Shown: in pieces, positions 41,011-48,805 of the stretch
Numbering within the stretch: the stretch's first letter is position 1
How the letters are laid out: every line of letters begins with the position of its first letter
Origin: Paenibacillus alba
GTDB lineage: Bacteria; Bacillota; Bacilli; Paenibacillales; NBRC-103111
NCBI RefSeq assembly: GCF_013204855.1
Contig: NZ_JABMKZ010000006.1
Coordinates: forward strand, 283,766 to 347,765
DNA: 64,000 nucleotides
Direction: 5' to 3'
Made by a program: the position numbers and the translations under genes
The notes under the pieces: model-generated
Told to the model about the DNA's origin: nothing
The model's database searches: none
The model's input: only the letters and a program-made list of their open reading frames with translations

Positions 41011-41454
41011 TTATGTGAATTGAATAGGGATGACCTTCTCCCCATCCGGCGGAGCCAAGGGGATTCGAACAATCAGTAGACCATTATGATAATTTGCCCG
41101 CATATGCTCGGTCATCGCTCTGCCGGGCAGACGAATGGCTCGCTCAAAGGCGCCAAAGAAACGCTCGGAAAGCCGCATCTTCTCATCCGGCACTTGATAA
41201 GGTCGAACGAGATTGCCTCGCACCAGAAGGGATTGATCTCGAAAGGAAAGCTGAATGTGTTCGGGAGAAGACAGTCCGGGAACCTCCGCGACAACAACCA
41301 GCTCCTGCGGTGTCTCATACATATCAATCCGTGGTCCTGTAAGCGGGATGATACTGGCAATGTCCTGCCAGAATTCGGGGCCTAACACGTCGCCGGCCTG
41401 CGCCGATAGTGATTTCCAATCGGGCCCCTGTGAACGGTTGCCTGGGGGATTCAT
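41011..41454 (-). CDS. Hsp20/alpha-crystallin family protein
   Basis: A 147-aa small heat-shock protein. The alpha-crystallin domain is at about residues 40-147: PRIDMYETPQELVVVAEVPG, ERFFGAFERAIRLPG and ANYHNGLLIVRIPL with the NGLL variant of the GVL motif. The N-terminal 40 residues are variable. Holdase chaperone or spore-coat role (several spore-coat proteins share this fold); the neighbouring gerP and SASP genes favour a sporulation role. Divergence of order prevents a finer call. Confidence 0.85.
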   Translation of the reverse strand: MNPPGNRSQGPDWKSLSAQAGDVLGPEFWQDIASIIPLTGPRIDMYETPQELVVVAEVPGLSSPEHIQLSFRDQSLLVRGNLVRPYQVPDEKMRLSERFFGAFERAIRLPGRAMTEHMRANYHNGLLIVRIPLAPPDGEKVIPIQFT

Positions 41455-41556
41455 CGGCCATCATCACCTGACTCTTCTACATAGAAAGTAGCGCTGCAAG
41501 CAGCATGCTACTAGTCTATGTACTTGCGCGGCGGATTATGGCTTTGTATCTATAAC

Positions 41557-41850
41557 CTACCTCTGCGGCGGGCGTTGTTCAGATAGCTGCTGCTGGGCCA
41601 TGCGCACGAGTTCACGTACCATCGCCCCTCCGATAGGACCGCCAACCCTGCCAGCGTCCTCTGAGCTTAACTGACCGTTGTAGCCTTGCTGCAGCGGCAC
41701 GCCAAGCGTGCGGGCTACTTCATATTTGACCAAATCGGGTCGTTCGGGATTGACAGCATAACCTTGATTTTTCATGACTTGCGCTTTGAGCAGTCCAAGC
41801 CCATGCTCGGAACCGGGCACCATGGCTCTGTGACTTCTTCTACGTGCCAT
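41557..41850 (-). CDS. Alpha/beta-type small acid-soluble spore protein
   Basis: A 97-aa DNA-coating spore protein. The family blocks are KYEVARTLGVPLQQGYNGQL then EDAGRVGGPIGGAMVRELVR. The first of these holds the Glu-X-Ala germination protease cleavage region in altered form (KYEVA). The N-terminal 25 residues (MARRRSHRAMVPGSEHGLGL) are more basic than normal. It protects spore DNA from UV and is degraded to amino acids on germination. Strong AGGTGA before the ATG. Confidence 0.88.
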   Translation of the reverse strand: MARRRSHRAMVPGSEHGLGLLKAQVMKNQGYAVNPERPDLVKYEVARTLGVPLQQGYNGQLSSEDAGRVGGPIGGAMVRELVRMAQQQLSEQRPPQR

Positions 41851-41871
41851 TTTCGCATCACCTCTTGCTGC

Positions 41872-42318
41872 TTAGGTTGTCCCGTGGTCCCGAGTTCCAT
41901 GAGTTCGGAACGTAAAAAATTTATGACCCAAATAATTGCCAATTGTATAAAGTCCGTTGCCAATCAAAATAGCTGCGTTATGCAGCCAATCAGCGCTAAG
42001 CGAAGTCATGAAAGGACTGACGGTCTCGACAAGGAGATAACTTGCACCATACGAAAGGCCGTAGCAGCTCATAATCACAATTGCGAATTTCCACCAGCTG
42101 CGGCCGACACTGACGTTGGAGCGGAAGGTAAACGTCCGATTCAGTATGAAACTGACAATAGCCCCGATCGTATTTCCCGCGAAGGTAGAGACCCAATAAT
42201 TCAAATGCAGGAGATTAAAGAAAACGAAGCTGGCGGATAATCCGACCAGCGTATTGAACAGACCGACCAACAAGAAGCGGGCAAAGCTGCCGGATAACCA
42301 TGCTTTTATTTGATTCAT
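41872..42318 (-). CDS. GtrA-family membrane protein
   Basis: A 148-aa protein with four transmembrane helices (FLLVGLFNTLVGLSASFVFF, STFAGNTIGAIVSFILNRTF, WWKFAIVIMSCYGLSYGASY, NAAILIGNGLYTIGNYLGHK). The family motif N-R-x-F-T-F is NRTFTFR and the end is KFFTFR. GtrA proteins are thought to flip or handle undecaprenyl-linked sugars for glycan decoration. It overlaps nothing but lies 4 bases after the GT2 gene, so they act together. Confidence 0.87.
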   Translation of the reverse strand: MNQIKAWLSGSFARFLLVGLFNTLVGLSASFVFFNLLHLNYWVSTFAGNTIGAIVSFILNRTFTFRSNVSVGRSWWKFAIVIMSCYGLSYGASYLLVETVSPFMTSLSADWLHNAAILIGNGLYTIGNYLGHKFFTFRTHGTRDHGTT

Positions 42319-42322
42319 CCAG

Positions 42323-43336
42323 CTATCCCCGGCCTGAAATGGATTGCTTGAAGGTAGAATCGGTTAGCTCTGATTGTGCAGTCGCATGCGCGGTCAAATC
42401 CTTTTCGATAACGAAAAGCGGACGCTGCTTCACTTCCTTGTATATTTTCCCGATGTATTCGCCTATTAAACCTAGAGCCAACAGCTGCACACCGCCAATG
42501 AACCAGACAGAGACAATGAGAGATGTCCAGCCAGTCACATTCGCTCCTACCAATTTGCCGACAATGGCATAAATCCCAGCGCAGACGCTGAGCAGAAACA
42601 GGAGAAATCCCATTAAAGTTACGAAGCGAATGGGGGTCACGCTGAACGACGTGATGCCATCGAAGGCGAAAGCGAGCATTTTGCGCAGCGGATACTTGGA
42701 TTCCCCGGCAAAGCGCTCCTTGCGGTCGTAATAAACCTGCGTAGAGGGGAAGCCGAGCAGCGGCACCATACCGCGAAGAAATAAATTAACCTCTTGAAAT
42801 TTCTCCAAATTGTCAAGAGTTCGTTTGCTCATTAAGCGGAAATCCGCATGATTATAATGAATTTTCACGCCAAGGGACGTCATTAGCTTATAGAAACCTT
42901 GGGCTGTAGCTCTTTTGAAGAAGGTGTCAGCGGAGCGGTCTTGTCTAACGCCATAGACGATATCATAGCCTTCATGGAATTTAATGATAAATTCACGAAT
43001 CGCATCGGTGTCATCCTGCAAATCGGCATCGATGGAGACTACGCAATCCGAATAGGCTTTGGCTTTCATAAGTCCAGCGAGCAGAGCGCTTTGGTGTCCG
43101 GCATTTTTCGCCAGCTTAAGGCCTGTGACGAAGGTATTTGCCTCATGGAAGCGTTCAATCAATGCCCAAGTCGCATCCTTGCTGCCATCGTCGACCAATA
43201 ACATCGTGCTGGAGCTTGCAATCAGCTTGTCCGCGATGAGCGCATCGAGTACACCGCTAAGCCGGAATACCGTTTCCGGAAGTACTTCTTCTTCGTTATA
43301 ACAAGGGACCACAATGGTCAAAATCGGAGTTGCCAC
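42323..43336 (-). CDS. Polyprenyl-phosphate glycosyltransferase (GT2, GtrB/YkcC-like)
   Basis: A 337-aa enzyme that puts a sugar from UDP/GDP-sugar on undecaprenyl phosphate. I start at GTG 43336 after GAGGAATT (frame opens 15 codons earlier). GT2 motifs: ILTIVVPCYNEEEVLPETV, LVDDGSKDATWALIERF, VVSIDADLQDDTDAIREFI, RQDRSADTFFKR. Two C-terminal transmembrane helices (FVTLMGFLLFLLSVCAGIYA, WTSLIVSVWFIGGVQLLALG) anchor it. Paired with GtrA, it feeds glycosylation of wall polymers or glycolipids. Confidence 0.88.
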   Translation of the reverse strand: MATPILTIVVPCYNEEEVLPETVFRLSGVLDALIADKLIASSSTMLLVDDGSKDATWALIERFHEANTFVTGLKLAKNAGHQSALLAGLMKAKAYSDCVVSIDADLQDDTDAIREFIIKFHEGYDIVYGVRQDRSADTFFKRATAQGFYKLMTSLGVKIHYNHADFRLMSKRTLDNLEKFQEVNLFLRGMVPLLGFPSTQVYYDRKERFAGESKYPLRKMLAFAFDGITSFSVTPIRFVTLMGFLLFLLSVCAGIYAIVGKLVGANVTGWTSLIVSVWFIGGVQLLALGLIGEYIGKIYKEVKQRPLFVIEKDLTAHATAQSELTDSTFKQSISGRG

Positions 43337-43467
43337 AATTCCTCGTCTCCATCCTGAATAGGTATGTATCAAATCGTGCAAAGTGAACTATTTCGATTAT
43401 AACGTAAAAGCGATCCAAAAAGTAAGCGACCGGAACGAAAAGCATCGCTCCAGCCGCTATAGTCTAA

Positions 43468-43575
43468 TTACCAGCCAAATCCGAAAGTACTAAGAACGAT
43501 AACCAAGAGGATGTATAGAACGAGGATTACAGAAGTGCCAGTGTAAGGTACAGATGTTCCGCAGCCACAACTCAT
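43468..43575 (-). CDS. YjcZ-family sporulation micropeptide
   Basis: A 35-aa peptide too short for routine gene calls: MSCGCGTSVPYTGTS then a hydrophobic helix SVILVLYILLVIVLSTFGFG ending in W. A very strong GGGAGG lies 8 bases before the ATG. The Cys-Gly start and a single C-terminal transmembrane helix are typical of YjcZ/YrhK-like small spore proteins. It lies in the spore gene region and stands alone. Confidence 0.8.
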   Translation of the reverse strand: MSCGCGTSVPYTGTSVILVLYILLVIVLSTFGFGW

Positions 43576-43691
43576 GTCAATCCCTCCCTTCACAAAATTA
43601 CTATATGTCATTCATCTAGAGGGCGTATGGATGTTTGCCCTATTCGTGAGAAAAAAATAGATGCTTGACCGATGGACATCCTTTGCAAAGT

Positions 43692-43738
43692 GAAAAAAAG
43701 CTTCCCTTCACCACGGCGAACCATGGAGTTAGGAAGCT
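43692..43738 (-). terminator. Terminator of the ArsR gene
   Basis: On the minus strand AGCTTCC/GGAAGCT arms (43699-43705 with 43732-43738) with inner pairing, followed by a T-rich run TTTTTTTCA. Confidence 0.75.
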
Positions 43739-43740
43739 GA

Positions 43741-44046
43741 TTAGGTGTTGACGAGGGTCAAAATCGTATCTAACAGCCCGGGAAATCTGGCTTGCAGATC
43801 TTCTCGGCGCAAGGATATATGACGAAGGGTACCATCCATACGTGTATGGATCAGCCCAGATTCACGTAGAACTTTGAGATGATGGGAAAGTGTTGATTTG
43901 GGGATATCAATTTCAATCGCCCCGCAGATCAGTTCACCTTGTTCATGGAGTCGTTTAATGACATGCAAACGAATCTCATCGCTGAGTGCGTGCAGGATCG
44001 TTGATAATTCAAGATCGCTCGGAGCAGGATGGAAGAGAGGTCTCAT
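43741..44046 (-). CDS. ArsR-family regulator
   Basis: A 101-aa winged helix protein. The helix-turn-helix is at about residues 15-75: LSTILHALSDEIRLHVIKRL, CGAIEIDIPKSTLSHHLKVL, RESGLIHTRMDGTLRHISLR. I start at ATG 44046 after AGGTGAAC. No metal-binding cysteine box is present (only one Cys, in LICGAI), so it is probably not a metal sensor. The target is unknown. Confidence 0.83.
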   Translation of the reverse strand: MRPLFHPAPSDLELSTILHALSDEIRLHVIKRLHEQGELICGAIEIDIPKSTLSHHLKVLRESGLIHTRMDGTLRHISLRREDLQARFPGLLDTILTLVNT

Positions 44047-44133
44047 CTGTAGGTTCACCTGCCTTTTTGTAAAATGTAACACTTACATATAACTATATCA
44101 TTTTTGATGAAGCGATTCCACGTATGACTTCCT

Positions 44134-44739
44134 TTAGGAAAGAGTTTCCCATTTGGCCCACATTTCCCTCGGATTAATTTCATATACCTCATTTTCTCGA
44201 AACATGAACTGATGCATAATAAATTCCCGCCGAATCGTCGCGAAATCCGGATGAACCTGCTGGATCCACGTGTTCAGCTCTTTCTCCGTAAAGCTGCGCG
44301 CTTGCTCCATTTGCTCGATAAGATGTTCTAGAACGATTAATTTTTTCTTGAGCTGAGCAGGCATATGCTTAAGCTTGCCATCTGCTGTGAAAAAGTTGCG
44401 AATAACTGTTTGTTTCAGGCTGCTTCTAGCATTCACTTCATTCATGGGTGGTTGCTCTCCTTTCTTATTTTTGTAAATAAGCTCGGCGGTTGCGTCGGCG
44501 GTGCTGCGAATGAAATAATCGTTCAGCGCGAAATAAATGGAGTTCTTCTCTCTGCGTTCAAAGATCAGACTGGCTTCGCGCAGCTTTGCCGCATGATGGG
44601 TAATTGTGGCCGGGGTCAGTCCCAATTTCTCCGCAAGCACTTGACCATTCAATTCGCCATCCGCAAGCAAAATCAGCATGCGAATTCGCGTCGCATCCGC
44701 GAGGGCCTTATGATAGGTGATTATTTTATCTAATTGCAT
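44134..44739 (-). CDS. ArsR-type regulator with C-terminal DUF2087 domain
   Basis: A 201-aa regulator. N-terminal winged helix at residues 1-75: KIITYHKALADATRIRMLIL, LAEKLGLTPATITHHAAKLR, FERREKNSIYFAL. The C-terminal DUF2087 domain starts near FFTADGKLKHMPAQLKKKLI and runs through EKELNTWIQQVHPDFATIRR, EVYEINP. This pairing is known for transcription regulators. The ATG follows AGGTGACCA. The adjacent small ArsR gene lies downstream; possible operon mates but separated by about 90 bases. Confidence 0.82.
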   Translation of the reverse strand: MQLDKIITYHKALADATRIRMLILLADGELNGQVLAEKLGLTPATITHHAAKLREASLIFERREKNSIYFALNDYFIRSTADATAELIYKNKKGEQPPMNEVNARSSLKQTVIRNFFTADGKLKHMPAQLKKKLIVLEHLIEQMEQARSFTEKELNTWIQQVHPDFATIRREFIMHQFMFRENEVYEINPREMWAKWETLS

Positions 44740-44902
44740 GGGTGGTCACCTCTATGTTATTTGATGTTTGTCTAATTAGATGATAGTTAAACTAGTTTGA
44801 ATTGTCAATGAAATGGTGTTTAGAATAATTTTTTTCATGGAAAATATTCCAATAAAAGTAATATAATTAATGGAATTCATAAAGAAAAAACGGGAGGTAC
44901 AA

Positions 44903-45325
44903 ATGAAAAAAAAGATTGTAATTATTTCTCTTCTTGTAGTTGCTTTGTCTATTTCACTGTTTCATCTATACCCGATTGTAAAAGGGAAGATGATTGCAAA
45001 GAACTATTTAGAAAACTTAGTACAGGAGAATTATTCTAAAGCTTCCAGTTACCATATAGATCCAAATCAAAAAATGATCCTTGAACAGAAATTGGAATCT
45101 TTAAAAGAAGATGGAGTATTTATCAAAAGCTATAAAGATATCATTGTGAACTCGGATGATGGTTGGATAACGGGAAAGGCAACCATTACTTTGACTGAGA
45201 ACGGCATCCATGCCGAGTATCCTATTTATATTATTTTCGATGGCAGCAGAGTAAATCCATTAGTAACCCGATTAGAGAGCTTGGCAGAAAGCGAAAACTT
45301 AAATAAATGGTTATTGGAAGGCTAG
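44903..45325 (+). CDS. Membrane-anchored protein of unknown function
   Basis: A 140-aa protein starting at ATG 44903 after GGGAGGTAC. Residues 4-22 form one hydrophobic anchor or uncleaved signal (IVIISLLVVALSISLFHLY), followed by an extracytoplasmic domain of about 115 residues (AKNYLENLVQENYSKASSYH, DDGWITGKATITLTENG, YPIYIIFDGSRVNPLVTRL) with a mixed alpha/beta pattern like small secreted cystatin-fold domains. No cysteines. Function unknown. The AT-rich coding differs from the GC-rich mqn genes next to it. Confidence 0.65.
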   Translation: MKKKIVIISLLVVALSISLFHLYPIVKGKMIAKNYLENLVQENYSKASSYHIDPNQKMILEQKLESLKEDGVFIKSYKDIIVNSDDGWITGKATITLTENGIHAEYPIYIIFDGSRVNPLVTRLESLAESENLNKWLLEG

Positions 45326-45458
45326 CAGTACAAGGCTGATGTGCCATCACTCTGTCGTTGGACAGCGAGGGAGTTTCCCTATTTACGTATAGTCATGTAA
45401 AATAATAGAGATGGTCGGAATGATTATTTTGCAATTCACAAAGGGGATAGGCATAACG

Positions 45459-46097
45459 ATGCGTATACTTGTAATGACCGCGGTAGCCCCCGAAAGGGAT
45501 GCTGTTCAGCGCGGATTGGGGCATGACAGCAGATTTGATTTCGCCTTGGCTGGGGTAGGACTTGCTGCCGCAGCAGTTAATGGAGCGATAGAGCTTGTAA
45601 AAGCTGAATATGATTTGGTCGTGATTGCCGGTATTGCCGGCGGTTTTGCAGGACAAGCGGAAATAGGCACGCTGGTCGTAGCGAGCGAAATCATTGCCGC
45701 TGATCTTGGTGTGGAGCTGCTGGATGGGTTCAGCAGCTTGGACGAGCTCGGCTTTGGCTCGACGCGGATCAGCGTCGATACGCATAGGGCACAGCGGGTG
45801 GCAGCGGCGCTGCAAGCCGCCGGTTTGCATGCGCGCACAGGGCCGGTGCTTACCGTAGCAACGGCTACCGGTACTGCCGCTACCGCAGCAGCGCTAGCAG
45901 CGCGTGTGCCCGGAGCCGCCGCCGAAGCTATGGAAGGCTTCGGCATTGCCGCCGCTGCCCAGCAGCTCGGCGTGCCGGTTATAGAGATTCGCGCGATTTC
46001 CAACGCGATCGGTCCGCGTGACCGCGATGCGTGGCGCATTGGCGATGCTTTGAAAGCTTTGGAAGCAGCAAGTTCAGTCTTAGCGGAGGTGCTTTAA
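45459..46097 (+). CDS. mqnB: Futalosine hydrolase
   Basis: A 212-aa nucleosidase of the futalosine menaquinone pathway, releasing hypoxanthine from futalosine to give dehypoxanthinylfutalosine. Start ATG 45459 after AAAGGGG; the frame is open 16 codons before. Family motifs of the MTA/SAH-nucleosidase fold: MTAVAPERDAVQRG, VVIAGIAGGFAGQAEIG, catalytic region EAMEGFGIAAAAQQLGVPVI, EIRAISNAIGPRDRDAW. The Ala-rich, GC-rich middle contrasts with the flanks. It overlaps almost with mqnD (1 base apart). Confidence 0.9.
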   Translation: MRILVMTAVAPERDAVQRGLGHDSRFDFALAGVGLAAAAVNGAIELVKAEYDLVVIAGIAGGFAGQAEIGTLVVASEIIAADLGVELLDGFSSLDELGFGSTRISVDTHRAQRVAAALQAAGLHARTGPVLTVATATGTAATAAALAARVPGAAAEAMEGFGIAAAAQQLGVPVIEIRAISNAIGPRDRDAWRIGDALKALEAASSVLAEVL

Positions 46098-46098
46098 T

Positions 46099-46944
46099 AT
46101 GAAAATTGCGTATTCACCATGTCCGAATGATACATTCGTTTTCCACGCTTGGGCGCATGGCTTAATCCCAGGCGCTCCAGAGCTGGATGTCCAATATGCG
46201 GACATCGACATCACGAACCGGCTGGCCGCTGAAGGCACGGGCCCTGATGTGCTTAAGATCTCTTACGCAGCACTCCCTTGGGTGCTGCAGGATTATGCTC
46301 TGCTGCCTTGCGGCGGCGCCTTGGGCAGAGGCTGCGGACCGCTGGTGCTGACGCAGCCCAGCGGAGACAGCGCAGCCCCTGACCCGGCTCGGCTTAGCGG
46401 CCGCCGGGTCGCTGTGCCAAGCGAGCGCTCGACCGCGTACTTGCTGTTCCGCCTTTGGGCAGAACAGAATGTGCCTGGCGGCGTAGGCGAGATCGTGGTC
46501 ATGCCGTTCCACGAGATCATGCCTGCCGTGCGGGACGGCCGCATCGATGCCGGCCTTGTGATCCATGAAGCGCGCTTTACCTACCCGTCGTACGGGTTAG
46601 CGCTTCTCACAGATCTGGGCAGCTGGTGGGAAACGGACACCGGGCTGCCGATCCCGCTGGGCGCCATCATTGCGCGGCGCTCTATGGATCTAGAGGCGCT
46701 TGCGGGCTGGGCCCGCGCCTCGGTGGAATACGCGTGGGCGCATCCGGAAGCTTCGCGCGACTACGTCATGCAGCACGCGCAAGAGATGGACCCGCAGGTC
46801 GCTCAGGCGCACATTGACCTCTATGTGAACGAGTTCACCGCCGATCTTGGAGAGAGCGGCTACGGCGCCGTCTTGACCTTGCTCCAGCGGGCTGCAGAAG
46901 CGGGACTTGTGCCGCAGATGGATTATGCTGCTTTATTGAAGTAA
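46099..46944 (+). CDS. mqnD: 1,4-dihydroxy-6-naphthoate synthase
   Basis: A 281-aa enzyme forming 1,4-dihydroxy-6-naphthoate from cyclic dehypoxanthinylfutalosine, late in menaquinone synthesis. Family pattern: IAYSPCPNDTFVFHAWAHGL, VLKISYAALPWVLQDYALLP, GGALGRGCGPLVL, AVPSERSTAYLLFRLWAE, VIHEARFTYPSYGLALLTDL, GLPIPLGAIIARRSM. Start ATG 46099 after GGAGGTG. Operon with mqnB, ended by a perfect 17-bp-stem terminator. mqnA and mqnC/E are not in the window. Confidence 0.93.
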   Translation: MKIAYSPCPNDTFVFHAWAHGLIPGAPELDVQYADIDITNRLAAEGTGPDVLKISYAALPWVLQDYALLPCGGALGRGCGPLVLTQPSGDSAAPDPARLSGRRVAVPSERSTAYLLFRLWAEQNVPGGVGEIVVMPFHEIMPAVRDGRIDAGLVIHEARFTYPSYGLALLTDLGSWWETDTGLPIPLGAIIARRSMDLEALAGWARASVEYAWAHPEASRDYVMQHAQEMDPQVAQAHIDLYVNEFTADLGESGYGAVLTLLQRAAEAGLVPQMDYAALLK

Positions 46945-46969
46945 GGCTGCTTGTTCGAACCAACTGACA

Positions 46970-47017
46970 GGGCTGCCCTCAAGTAGATAAACCTACTTGA
47001 GGGCAGCCCCATTTTTT
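46970..47017 (+). terminator. Strong terminator after mqnBD
   Basis: A perfect 17-bp stem GGGCTGCCCTCAAGTAG (46970-46986) with its complement ending 47009, loop ATAAAC, then CATTTTTTT. Confidence 0.9.
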
Positions 47018-47081
47018 TGGAGAGTTGCTCATAAAAAGCTAGGCTGTGGTTTGGTTATACCTGCCCAAGCTACCTTGTAAG

Positions 47082-47406
47082 GCCGAAAAACGCGCTTACA
47101 GGATCGACCTGGCCTCGGATAGCCAGAAGTCGAGGGAGATAGGGCTGTTTATCGGCCTTACAGCAGCCAAAGTGGCTCGAATAGCTCCTGTAAAGCCGAA
47201 AAACGCGCTTACAGGATCGACCTGGCCTCGGATAGCCAGAAGTCGAGGGAGATAGGGCGGTTTATCGGCCTTACAGCAGCCAAAGTGGCTCGAATAGCTC
47301 CTGTAAAGCCGAAAAACGCACTTACAGGATCGACCTGGCATCGGATAGCCAGAATTCGAGTAAGATAGGGCTGTTTTTCGGCCTTACAGCAGCCAATGTG
47401 GCCCGA
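47082..47406. repeat. 113-bp tandem repeat, three copies
   Basis: Units start at 47082, 47195 and 47308 with exact 113-bp period; the last is cut at about 47406 and more diverged. Within each unit GCCGAAAAAC near the start and GTTTATCGGC (GTTTTTCGGC in copy 3) near the end are inverted, so each can fold into a long-range hairpin. Short ORFs inside are a by-product. This fills much of the 853-base gene-free region 46945-47797. Confidence 0.85.
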
Positions 47407-47578
47407 GTTTTCACGGCTTGGGAGGTTCGCGTCCAGAGCCATCCCTTTGCTCACTAGATCTTGTGACCTTATGGGACAGCTCCTTTCTACGGATCATTCC
47501 ATTCCAAGAAAAGCGCTTGGATGATCAATAGAGTAGTTCTGTTGTTCCAACAGAAAGGGCTATTTGCTAACTTTTTGC

Positions 47579-47608
47579 TTGACACTTTTTGAAAACGGGA
47601 GCTATAAT
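47579..47608 (+). promoter_or_regulatory. Promoter of the LacI/nucleoside operon
   Basis: Consensus TTGACA (47579-47584), an 18-base spacer and TATAAT (47603-47608). It is about 190 bases upstream of the LacI start, so the leader is long. Confidence 0.8.
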
Positions 47609-47620
47609 AAAAATATAAGA

Positions 47621-47638
47621 TGTGTAACCGGTTACACA
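47621..47638. promoter_or_regulatory. LacI-type operator 1
   Basis: TGTGTAACCGGTTACACA, a perfect 18-bp palindrome with the central CG step of LacI/GalR operators. It starts at about +6 of the promoter above, an ideal place for repression. Confidence 0.8.
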
Positions 47639-47719
47639 TTGATTGTTACACAAAGATCATACATCGAAGTTTTTCTTTTATTCATTGGTTATAATAAATA
47701 AAATAGCAAATTTCGGATA

Positions 47720-47735
47720 TGTGTAACCGTTTACC
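47720..47735. promoter_or_regulatory. LacI-type operator 2
   Basis: TGTGTAACCGTTTACC, 99 bp downstream of operator 1 and sharing its left half. With the first site it may form a repression loop. A half site TTGTTACACAA lies between them at about 47642. Confidence 0.65.
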
Positions 47736-47797
47736 TATTACCTAAAATTGGATGTGGGGAGCGGGTTGTCCGCATCAGTAGGAGTGGGTCGTAACAA

Positions 47798-48805
47798 ATG
47801 GCAACGATTAGAGATGTCGCGAAATTAGCTGGAGTTTCAGTAGCGACGATTTCCCGTTATCTCAACAAAAATGGGTATGTTAATGAAGATACGAAGCTAA
47901 AGGTCCAACAAGCGATTAAGACGCTTCAGTATGAGCCCAACGCGATAGCCAGAGGGCTGGCGGGAAGGAAAACAGGGACGATCGCTCTTATTTTCCCTGA
48001 TATTACGAATCCCTTTTTTGCTGAGTTGGCCAGAGCTGTAGAAGATGTGGCAAGGATGTACGGGTACACAGTTATTTTGTGCAACTCGGACAATCAGGCC
48101 GACAAGGAACAAACGTACATCAAGGTACTCAAGCAGCGTTATGTAGATGGCATTTTGTTCGCCTCTTACAACCTTCGCTCCGACGATGTAGAAGCATTGA
48201 AGAGTGAGAAGATTCCACTTGTTATTCTTGATAGAGCGCCGCGAGATGCATCCTGCTCGGTGGTCAGCTCGAAGCATTTGGAAGGAGCCCAGATGGCTGT
48301 ACAGCATCTGATGGATGTGGGATGCAAGAAAATCGCCCATATCTATGGCCCGCAGGAGACGGTAACCGGAAGAGAGCGGTTCATCGGATACGAGCAATCG
48401 GTGAAGCATCTTCCTTGGTATTCACCCAGTCTAGTGGAACCAGGCCACTTCCGTGTTGATGGCGGGATGGCTGCCGTAGAGAATTTGATGCAGCGTCATC
48501 CGGATATTGACGGCATTTTTGCTGGCAACGACATGATGGCGATCGGAGCGCTCAAGAAGCTCCAGCGCATGGGACTAAGCGTACCTGATCAAGTTGCGCT
48601 AGTCGGATTTGACGGCATCGATTTAACGCTGATTGTCGAGCCGGAGATTACGACAGTTGCTCAACCGATTTATGACATGGGCATGTTGTCTACGCGGCTG
48701 TTGATTAAGAAGATTGAAGGCGACATACAAGAAGAGCAGACACATTTATTTGATGTGAATCTCATAACTAGAGGATCGACAGAAAGGAAAAGAACTGATG
48801 AATAA
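47798..48805 (+). CDS. LacI-family repressor of the nucleoside/ribose operon (RbsR-like)
   Basis: A 335-aa repressor. LacI helix-turn-helix at residues 2-55: ATIRDVAKLAGVSVATISRY, hinge YEPNAIARGLAGRKTGTIAL. The periplasmic-binding-protein-like domain follows (FPDITNPFFAELARAVEDVA, IFAGNDMMAIGALKKLQRMG, VALVGFDGIDLTLIVEPEIT). The effector is likely ribose or a nucleoside, inferred from the downstream genes. ATG 47798; the stop overlaps the ribokinase start by 8 bases. It would bind the two operators at 47621 and 47720 and so controls itself and the operon. Confidence 0.88.
   Translation: MATIRDVAKLAGVSVATISRYLNKNGYVNEDTKLKVQQAIKTLQYEPNAIARGLAGRKTGTIALIFPDITNPFFAELARAVEDVARMYGYTVILCNSDNQADKEQTYIKVLKQRYVDGILFASYNLRSDDVEALKSEKIPLVILDRAPRDASCSVVSSKHLEGAQMAVQHLMDVGCKKIAHIYGPQETVTGRERFIGYEQSVKHLPWYSPSLVEPGHFRVDGGMAAVENLMQRHPDIDGIFAGNDMMAIGALKKLQRMGLSVPDQVALVGFDGIDLTLIVEPEITTVAQPIYDMGMLSTRLLIKKIEGDIQEEQTHLFDVNLITRGSTERKRTDE

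Noticed and set aside
45506..46039. 177-aa minus-strand ORF in mqnB
   Set aside because: Shadow of the GC-rich, Ala-rich mqnB gene, which has clear family motifs on the plus strand.
47046..47454. Several 69-81-aa ORFs on both strands
   Set aside because: They repeat the same peptide because they lie in the 113-bp tandem repeat; no ribosome binding sites.
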